The position numbers were made by a program, and so were the translations under genes. The notes beneath the pieces are model-generated. The model had not been told where the DNA came from and ran no database searches. It saw nothing but the letters and a program-made list of their open reading frames with translations. Of a stretch of 64,000 nt of DNA, positions 58,601 through 64,000 are shown piece by piece (position 1 is the first letter of the stretch; each line of letters starts with the position of its first letter). The DNA is taken from the NCBI GenBank assembly GCA_038145075.1, contig JAYQOY010000003.1, forward strand, positions 3,660 to 67,659, given 5' to 3'. Source of the DNA: TMED14 sp038145075 (lineage in GTDB: Bacteria; Bacteroidota; Bacteroidia; Flavobacteriales; Schleiferiaceae).

Positions 58601-59571
58601 TCCGTTTTCTTGTCCTTGTTTTTGCCGCCAAAAATGGAAATCTCTACGTAGCGACCAGGGTGTTCTTTGATGTCTTCTAGGAGCTTGTCCAACGATAGGA
58701 TGGCGTGGTTGACTTCGTCGTAGAGGGAGTCATTGGCCACCAACTTGCCTAGGGTGCCTTCTCCCGCTTCAATGTTGGAGGTGATGGCATCCAAGCGTGT
58801 GGCGGTCTTGCTCAGGCTGCGCATGGCTTCGCCCGCATTGGCGCGCGCCAAAGTGTCTGAGATGTTGGCCAAATTGTTGAAGACGCGGTCCAACTCGTCG
58901 CGGTTCTCGTTCAGCATGCTCGTCAAGCGCTCCAGATTTTGCGTGGCCGAACCAAGTGCCTCGCGGTTCTCCGACATGTACAGGCTGAGCTCATCTGTTA
59001 TCGTACCAAGATTACTGATGGAACGGTTCACGTTGTCAAAGGAGGTTCGGAACTCCTCCTGCATCTCACCGCCCAAGAAGCCTGTCAGGATATTTACGGT
59101 GGAATCCAAGCTGGCGAGCAATTTTTCTGCCTTCACCTTGACGGGTAGAACTTCCTTGTTGATGGATTCGGACAAAGAAGCTTCAATGGCCGAACGAAGC
59201 GTGTCTCCCGACTCGATTAAAACGCTACCTTTTTCAAGAATCAATGCGATCTCCTTGGCGCCCAACAAATCGGCTGAACGAATCTCTGCCAGACTGTTCG
59301 CCGTGATCGGATAGTCCGTCGTGATGTTCATTTTTACGACAATCTTTCCACTGTTGTTGGGGTGGAAGTAGACGTCACTCACCTTGCCGACGGAAAATCC
59401 GTTTAGGGTCACACTTTGACTCTTGGTGATGCCCTCTGTGTTGTCGTAGACGGCATACACTTCTGTACCGTGTTCAAAGAGATCGGATCCCTTCAAAAAA
59501 CTGATTCCCCAGTACAAAACGGCAGCGGCCAAAACCACTACAACTCCGGCTTTAAATTCTCGTGAAAACAT
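58597..59571 (-). CDS. mlaD: MlaD/MCE-domain lipid-transport protein
   Basis: A 324-aa protein with one N-terminal anchor (FKAGVVVVLAAAVLYWGISF) and an MCE domain (GTEVYAVYDNTEGITKSQSV, VTLNGFSVGKVSDVYFHPNN, SADLLGAKEIALILEKG). The rest (about 150-300) is a long coiled coil (EKLLASLDSTVNILTGF, LEAMRSLSKTATRLDAITSN). MCE proteins carry phospholipids between the membranes. No mlaE/mlaF permease-ATPase genes are adjacent. It overlaps the preceding Fe-S gene by 4 nt and is 17 nt from the amidase gene. Confidence 0.88.
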   Translation of the reverse strand: MFSREFKAGVVVVLAAAVLYWGISFLKGSDLFEHGTEVYAVYDNTEGITKSQSVTLNGFSVGKVSDVYFHPNNSGKIVVKMNITTDYPITANSLAEIRSADLLGAKEIALILEKGSVLIESGDTLRSAIEASLSESINKEVLPVKVKAEKLLASLDSTVNILTGFLGGEMQEEFRTSFDNVNRSISNLGTITDELSLYMSENREALGSATQNLERLTSMLNENRDELDRVFNNLANISDTLARANAGEAMRSLSKTATRLDAITSNIEAGEGTLGKLVANDSLYDEVNHAILSLDKLLEDIKEHPGRYVEISIFGGKNKDKKTE

Positions 59572-59588
59572 AGGGCTACAAGATACAA

Positions 59589-60743
59589 TTATTGGCGAAG
59601 GCGTTCAGCTTCTGCAGGTGAAATTCGGTCGTCGCCTTTGTAGGCTACGATAAAGGCATCCGCAAAGCCTTTTTTCTGCACGCCTCCAAGCGCTGCTTTG
59701 GCATCGTCGAGGGTCAAGTAGTGCCCTTGCAGGTAGCGGTACAAGCGTCCATCGGGCTTGATCCAAACATCTTCAACCGCATTAAAGGGAGCTTCGGCAG
59801 GGGATTTTTTCAAGCCTGAAACCGAAAGTTGAATCGCAAATACGACCGTCGGTGCCGGAGGCGGGGCAGGGGCGACCACCTCTTGCGCTTGGCCTTCTGC
59901 GCTACCAGAGTTATTTGGTTGAGCAGGTGATAGGCCGCGCTCACGACGCGCTTTGTAGGCTCCAAACGAACGGGCAATCGCCGTGGACATAGCATCCTGA
60001 CCTTCACTGCTGTTGAGGTAGTCCTCTTCGGCCGAGTTGGTGGTGAAACCCAGCTCAATCAGGACAGAGGGCATGGAACAACGGCTCGTGACGTACAGGG
60101 GTTGCTGGCGAACGCCTCGGTCTTTTCGGCCCACGTCGTTGCGGAAGGCATTCTGTATGGTCTGAGCAAATTCAATGCTCTGGGTCTGAAAGGCGTACTG
60201 GTAGAGCGTAAGGGCGATATAGCTCTCCGGCTTGCGCGGGTCAAATCCTTCGTACTTGTCTTGGTAGTTGTCCTCCATCAAAATGACCGAGTTCTCACGT
60301 AGCGCTACCTGGTTTTCATCGTCGTGGTTTTTTCCCATCACGTAGGTGGTGGAACCGTAGGCAGATTTGTTTTCAGCCGCATCGCAGTGGATACTGATGA
60401 AGAGGTCGCCTTGCTCACGGTTGGCAATGGCGGTGCGCTCATAAAGTTCTAGAAAACGGTCCGAATTCCGCGTCAACACCACCTGCACGTCGGGATAGAG
60501 CTCCTTGATCTTAGCCGCGGTTTGTTGCGCAACTGCTAATGCCACGTCTTTTTCCGTGCTTCGGTAGCGACGTGTTCCCAGGTTTCCGGGGTCTTTTCCG
60601 CCGTGACCGGCGTCGATAATAACCTTCTGCACGCGATCCGAGGACTTCGCAACAGGGGTGAAACCGAGATAGGGCACCGCCAAAGCTGCAATAAGTACCC
60701 ACGTTAGGCGTTTCAATGCTGTACTTTTGGACTTCGTATTCAT
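59589..60743 (-). CDS. N-acetylmuramoyl-L-alanine amidase
   Basis: A 384-aa Amidase_3 zinc enzyme: signal/membrane segment LTWVLIAALAVPYLG, then KVIIDAGHGGKDPGN (first His), RFLELYERTAIANREQGDLF (Glu), ISIHCDAAENKSAYGSTTYV (second His) and VLIELGFTTNSAEEDYLN (catalytic Glu). A Pro-rich linker and a C-terminal SPOR-like half (VVFAIQLSVSGLKKSP, DVWIKPDGRLYRYLQGHYLT) follow, suggesting septal peptidoglycan binding. ATG 60743 overlaps the ATG of divergent lptD. A box TAATTTTG (60762-60755) lies 11 nt before it. Confidence 0.9.
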   Translation of the reverse strand: MNTKSKSTALKRLTWVLIAALAVPYLGFTPVAKSSDRVQKVIIDAGHGGKDPGNLGTRRYRSTEKDVALAVAQQTAAKIKELYPDVQVVLTRNSDRFLELYERTAIANREQGDLFISIHCDAAENKSAYGSTTYVMGKNHDDENQVALRENSVILMEDNYQDKYEGFDPRKPESYIALTLYQYAFQTQSIEFAQTIQNAFRNDVGRKDRGVRQQPLYVTSRCSMPSVLIELGFTTNSAEEDYLNSSEGQDAMSTAIARSFGAYKARRERGLSPAQPNNSGSAEGQAQEVVAPAPPPAPTVVFAIQLSVSGLKKSPAEAPFNAVEDVWIKPDGRLYRYLQGHYLTLDDAKAALGGVQKKGFADAFIVAYKGDDRISPAEAERLRQ

Positions 60744-60762
60744 GGGGATGCACACAAAATTA
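60722..60762. promoter_or_regulatory. Interlocked divergent promoters of amidase and lptD
   Basis: Plus strand TACTTTTG (60722-60729) is 12 nt from the lptD ATG at 60742; minus strand TAATTTTG (60762-60755) is 11 nt from the amidase ATG at 60743. Both are perfect matches, each inside the opposite gene. Confidence 0.7.
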
Positions 60763-63234
60763 CGTGGTTTAGCGGCAACTTGCCTGCTGGCGTTGGGTTC
60801 TTTTTCGGCCTTCGGGCAGGAAGACCCACGTACAGCTCCTATCCAATTTCATTCCAATCAAGATGGATTGTATTTGGTCGGTGAAAATGCCGTGCTGCTT
60901 CGCGACGATGCGGTGGTCACCATGGAGGGTATGGAGCTTCGCGCCGAGGTCATCAAGATTGACTACGAAAACCACCTACTGACTGCTTACGGGGCACCTG
61001 ACGCCACCGGAAAAATAATGGGCCGTCCCATCTTTACGCAGGGCGACCGAAAATTCGGCGCCGACACCCTCAAATACAACTACGTCACCCAAAAAGGCTG
61101 GGTTTACCAAGGCAATACCACCGAAAGTGGCGGCTACCTCCACGGCGAAAAAATCAAAATGATGGAAGACAGCTCCTACTTNNNNNNNNNNNNNNNNNNN
61201 NNNNNNNNNNNNNNNNNNNNNNNNNNNNNNNNNNNNNNNNNNNNNNNNNNNNNNNNNNNNNNNNNNNNNNNNNNNNNNNNNNNNNNNNNNNNNNNNNNNN
61301 NNNNNNNNNNNNNNNNNNNNNNNNNNNNNNNNNNNNNNNNNNNNNNNNNNNNNNNNNNNNNNNNNNNNNNNNNNNNNNNNNNNNNNNNNNNNNNNNNNNN
61401 NNNNNNNNNNNNNNNNNNNNNNNNNNNNNNNNNNNNNNNNNNNNNNNNNNNNNNNNNNNNNNNNNNNNNNNNNNNNNNNNNNNNNNNNNNNNNNNNNNNN
61501 NNNNNNNNNNNNNNNNNNNNNNNNNNNNNNNNNNNNNNNNNNNNNNNNNNNNNNNNNNNNNNNNNNNNNNNNNNNNNNNNNNNNNNNNNNNNNNNNNNNN
61601 NNNNNNNNNNNNNNNNNNNNNNNNNNNNNNNNNNNNNNNNNNNNNNNNNNNNNNNNNNNNNNNNNNNNNNNNNNNNNNNNNNNNNNNNNNNNNNNNNNNN
61701 NNNNNNNGGTTCCTTCTTCAAAAACACAACGACCAACGCGCAAGACTTCCAAAAGAACGACATGTCCTCGTCCATCAGCTACACCAAGCGCTGGCCGGGA
61801 AGTCCCTTTTCGCTCACGGCAGCCGCGCGCCACCGCCAGAACAACCAAAATGGCACTTTGACGCTCAGCTTGCCGGAGGTGAATTTGGGCATGACCCGCA
61901 TTCAGCCTTTCGCGCGCCGAAATCCCATCGGCGGCACCCGGTGGTACGAGAAAATTGGCCTGACCTACAGCATGCAGGCGCGCAACGAAACCAACGGCCT
62001 GCTCACCGAAATGGCTACGCCTGGGCTCTTGTTTTCGCCGGATCGCATTCGGAGCGGGGTGAACCACAGCGCAGCCATGAACACCAACCTCAAGGTGCTG
62101 CGCTACCTCACGGTGACGCCCAACGCCACCTACCAAGAGCGCTGGTACCCCTACGCCCTGGACTACCGCTGGGATTCGGCCACCTCTTCGGTCGTCAAGG
62201 ATACACTGACCGGCTTCTTTGCGGCCCGCGAGTACGGCGTGAGCGCTGGTGCCAGCACCACGATTTACGGCTTGTTCAATTTCAAGCGCGGTCCCGTCAA
62301 GGCCATGCGGCACATGATATACCCCTCGGCGAGTTGGCGCTTTGTGCCTGACTTTACGGGCTCGCAGTGGAATGCGTACCAATCAGTCCAAAGCGACACC
62401 GCGGGCACCCTCAAAACCTATTCGCGCTACCAAGGCTTCATCTACGGTGGGCCTGGTTTGGGCAACCAAGGGGGCTTCAACTTCCGATTGCGCAACACCT
62501 TAGACGGCAAGTGGCTGGCGCCTGGAGATTCGGGAACCGCCAAGAAGTTCAATGTGTTGGAAGACTTTACCCTCGAAAGCAACTACAACCCCATTCTGAC
62601 CAGCAATCCTTTGAGTCCGGTGGGCGTTCGGGCCAGTACGAGCTTTTTGAAAAACAAGATTCGAGTATCCTACCAAGGGGCCTACGACTGGTATGCGATA
62701 GACTCGAGCGGTCAGCGCACCGAGGACTTCGCTTGGGAAGCGGGCCAAGGCCCATTGCGCCCCGCCTTGCACCAGTTGTCGGTCGATTTGCGCTTCCGCG
62801 GGGGCAATGCCGCCGGTCGCCCTGTGGCACCCATGAATGAATTTGGGCTGGAGCAAGACCTCTATCCGGATTACTACGGCTACATGGACTTCATGGACTG
62901 GCATGCTCCATGGACCTTCAATGTGGGCTATTCCTTGCGCCAGAATGCGGCTCCAGGTTCCATGGACATGAACACGACCCAAAGCCTTCGCATTGATGCG
63001 TCTTGGGAGCCTACTGCCAACTGGCGTTTGGGCATAAATTCCGGCTACGACCTCAAAGCCCGCGACTTCACCTTTACGACCATTGATGTGCTTCGCCAGT
63101 TGCACTGCTGGGAAATGCGCATTCGCTGGGTGCCCTTTGGCTATGCCCGTTCCTACAACATTGGTATCGGCGTCAAAGCACCGCTGATGTCCGCGCTTAA
63201 ATTGGAGCGCCGCCGCGGGATTGGGGATTACTGA
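60742..63234 (+). CDS. lptD: LptD-like LPS-assembly outer-membrane protein (interrupted by an assembly gap)
   Basis: About 830 aa including the gap. N-terminal signal (LRGLAATCLLALGSFSAFGQ), then the OstA/LptD-N beta jelly roll (LLRDDAVVTMEGMELRAEVI, ITDYENHLLTAYGAPDA-type ITYDYEN...), and after the gap a long beta barrel (TYSMQARNETNGLLTEMATP, SAGASTTIYGLFNFKRGPVK, DYYGYMDFMDWHAPWTFNVG, ending RMRIRWVPFGYARSYNIGIG). The family is the outer-membrane LPS-insertion channel; in Bacteroidota it is often called putative LPS assembly protein LptD. ATG 60742 or 60748 can start it. Bases 61182-61707 are N, frame preserved. Confidence 0.88.
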   Translation: MGMHTKLRGLAATCLLALGSFSAFGQEDPRTAPIQFHSNQDGLYLVGENAVLLRDDAVVTMEGMELRAEVIKIDYENHLLTAYGAPDATGKIMGRPIFTQGDRKFGADTLKYNYVTQKGWVYQGNTTESGGYLHGEKIKMMEDSSYXXXXXXXXXXXXXXXXXXXXXXXXXXXXXXXXXXXXXXXXXXXXXXXXXXXXXXXXXXXXXXXXXXXXXXXXXXXXXXXXXXXXXXXXXXXXXXXXXXXXXXXXXXXXXXXXXXXXXXXXXXXXXXXXXXXXXXXXXXXXXXXXXXXXXXXXXXXXXXXXXXXXXXXXXXXXXXXXGSFFKNTTTNAQDFQKNDMSSSISYTKRWPGSPFSLTAAARHRQNNQNGTLTLSLPEVNLGMTRIQPFARRNPIGGTRWYEKIGLTYSMQARNETNGLLTEMATPGLLFSPDRIRSGVNHSAAMNTNLKVLRYLTVTPNATYQERWYPYALDYRWDSATSSVVKDTLTGFFAAREYGVSAGASTTIYGLFNFKRGPVKAMRHMIYPSASWRFVPDFTGSQWNAYQSVQSDTAGTLKTYSRYQGFIYGGPGLGNQGGFNFRLRNTLDGKWLAPGDSGTAKKFNVLEDFTLESNYNPILTSNPLSPVGVRASTSFLKNKIRVSYQGAYDWYAIDSSGQRTEDFAWEAGQGPLRPALHQLSVDLRFRGGNAAGRPVAPMNEFGLEQDLYPDYYGYMDFMDWHAPWTFNVGYSLRQNAAPGSMDMNTTQSLRIDASWEPTANWRLGINSGYDLKARDFTFTTIDVLRQLHCWEMRIRWVPFGYARSYNIGIGVKAPLMSALKLERRRGIGDY
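61182..61707. other. Assembly gap (526 N) inside lptD
   Basis: Unread bases. The same frame is open on both sides. Confidence 0.99.
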
Positions 63235-63325
63235 GGGCTAGGTAGCTAGAGGGCTAGAGCGCTTGGTTCGTTCCCCTAGCTCCCAAACGCGCCGGAGGCG
63301 CTCCCTAGCTCCCAAACCTTCCCCG
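63235..63325. repeat. Intergenic repeat copy R3
   Basis: Begins at the lptD stop codon (63232-63234) as GGGCTAGGTAGCTAGAGGG, then CTAGCTCCCAAAC units flank a hairpin at 63289-63301 (GCGCC, loop GGA, GGCGC). Same family as the copies at 12153, 20143 and 63919. Confidence 0.7.
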
Positions 63326-63328
63326 AAG

Positions 63329-63336
63329 TACTTTTG
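63329..63336 (+). promoter_or_regulatory. -7 promoter box of pabA/trpG
   Basis: TACTTTTG, a perfect match, ends exactly 4 nt before the ATG at 63341. Confidence 0.65.
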
Positions 63337-63340
63337 CTAC

Positions 63341-63925
63341 ATGCGCATCGCTGTTCTGGATAATTTGGATTCGTTCACCTACAACTTGGTGCACCGCTTG
63401 GAGCCGATGGTGGATTCGGTGGAGGTCGTTCGGAACGATGATCCGCATGCTATAAGCGTGCTGGAAGCGGCGGACGCGGTCGTCTTCTCGCCAGGGCCTG
63501 GTTTGCCGCAAGACGCCGGATGCCTCATGGAAGCGGTGCACCAAATCGTGGGCACGAAGCCCGTTTTAGGCGTTTGCCTCGGGATGCAGGCTCTTGGATT
63601 GCACTTTGGTGCGCAGCTTTACCATGCGGGTGCGCCTCAACATGGCGTGGCTCGCGCCATTAGCGAGAAGTTGGAGTCTTCAGTGCTTCTGAATGGAATT
63701 TCAACACCTCTGGAGGTCGGATTGTACCACTCTTGGGCGGTCCGAATGCATGACCTGCAATCCTTCTGCGTCGCTTGGACAGCCCAAAACGTGCCCATGG
63801 CCGCCGAATGGCCCGAATACCAGGCGTATGCCGTTCAATTTCATCCTGAAAGCGTCCTCACACCCCAAGGGGATGCCATCCTGGCCAATTGGGTGGCTCA
63901 GGCTTCGCGCACATTAGCTGGGTAG
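63341..63925 (+). CDS. pabA: Glutamine amidotransferase, aminodeoxychorismate/anthranilate synthase component II
   Basis: A 194-aa class I glutamine amidotransferase: MRIAVLDNLDSFTYNLVHRL, VFSPGPGLPQDAG (oxyanion), VLGVCLGMQALGLHFGA with the nucleophile Cys at residue 82, and the His-Glu pair in AVQFHPESVLTPQG. It supplies ammonia to the partner synthase for folate (PabB) or tryptophan (TrpE); no partner is in the window, so pabA and trpG cannot be told apart. The start is fixed by the family N-terminus; a longer frame begins inside repeat R3. Confidence 0.92.
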   Translation: MRIAVLDNLDSFTYNLVHRLEPMVDSVEVVRNDDPHAISVLEAADAVVFSPGPGLPQDAGCLMEAVHQIVGTKPVLGVCLGMQALGLHFGAQLYHAGAPQHGVARAISEKLESSVLLNGISTPLEVGLYHSWAVRMHDLQSFCVAWTAQNVPMAAEWPEYQAYAVQFHPESVLTPQGDAILANWVAQASRTLAG

Positions 63926-64000
63926 CTAGAGAGCTCGGGCTGCGCCCTGAAGCTAGAGAGCTAGGTAGCTAGAGAGCACGCGCTTTGCGCTGTGGCTTTT
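63919..64000. repeat. Intergenic repeat copy R4 (runs off the window)
   Basis: Begins at the stop of pabA with GGGTAGCTAGAGAGC. Contains the nested hairpin 63932-63954 (GGGC, loop TGC, GCCC between AGCT boxes) and the GCGC, loop TTT, GCGC hairpin (63980-63990). Its last part (GCACGCGCTT..GCGCTGTGGCTTTT) matches 20214-20238 in R2 apart from one loop base. Confidence 0.78.

Overview
The window is a gene-dense piece of a Bacteroidota chromosome, most likely a Flavobacteriales-type organism with an unusually high G+C content (mid-50s % by eye). The assignment rests on phylum-typical genes: DUF3822 next to rsmD, DUF4293 next to rho, a YceI/DUF5777 pair, a T9SS-type sorting tail, and an MlaD-amidase/LptD block. 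It also rests on promoters of the TAnnTTTG (-7) type seen upstream of many genes. No tRNA, rRNA, CRISPR, insertion sequence or prophage was found. Three runs of N (29984-30472, 45680-45854, 61182-61707) interrupt acn, rho and lptD, but the reading frame is the same on both sides of each.

Layout. 1-5 kb: GNAT fragment, LysR regulator, SLC13 transporter, rdgB, rsmD/DUF3822. 5-11 kb: RecD-like helicase, HAD nucleotidase, and a large fused B12-dependent acyl-CoA mutase (icmF-like). 11-20 kb: xth, the rpsF-rpsR-rplI operon, O-antigen ligase, VIT transporter, carotenoid protein, dnaX and icd. 20-27 kb: a surface-polysaccharide block (two GT2 enzymes, a sulfotransferase, Wzt/Wzm) plus an FtsX-type permease. 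27-34 kb: T9SS cargo, aconitase, UMF1 transporter, a heme-lipoprotein/YceI/DUF5777 operon and lhgO. 35-44 kb: aspartoacylase-like, purB, HSDR_N protein, acyltransferase, MbnP-like lipoprotein, Mpl-type ligase, pyrR-pyrB, rnz. 44-54 kb: rho, DUF4293, phosphoesterase, truA, ABC exporter, second YceI, ilvE. 53-64 kb: DUF4920/heme lipoproteins, mnmD, Nudix, the HdrD-like Fe-S pair, mlaD, amidase, lptD and pabA/trpG.

Functional threads: TCA enzymes (acn, icd) and acyl-CoA mutase metabolism; envelope biogenesis (MCE protein, amidase, LptD, O-antigen ligase, Wzm/Wzt, Mpl); nucleotide synthesis and clean-up (purB, pyrB/pyrR, rdgB, YjjG-like, Nudix); RNA modification (rsmD, truA, mnmD).

The most interesting signals are in sequence architecture rather than gene content. 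(1) dnaX carries an A10 slippery run followed at once by stops in both other frames, as expected for making a short gamma subunit. (2) About ten genes have a -7-like box ending exactly 4 nt before the start codon, implying leaderless mRNAs. (3) Three divergent pairs have start codons that overlap or lie 2 nt apart, so their promoters sit inside the opposite gene. (4) A stop-codon-proximal repeat family with conserved GGGC/GCCC and GCGC/GCGC hairpins appears at four places. (5) Terminator T-tracts run directly into the next gene's promoter.
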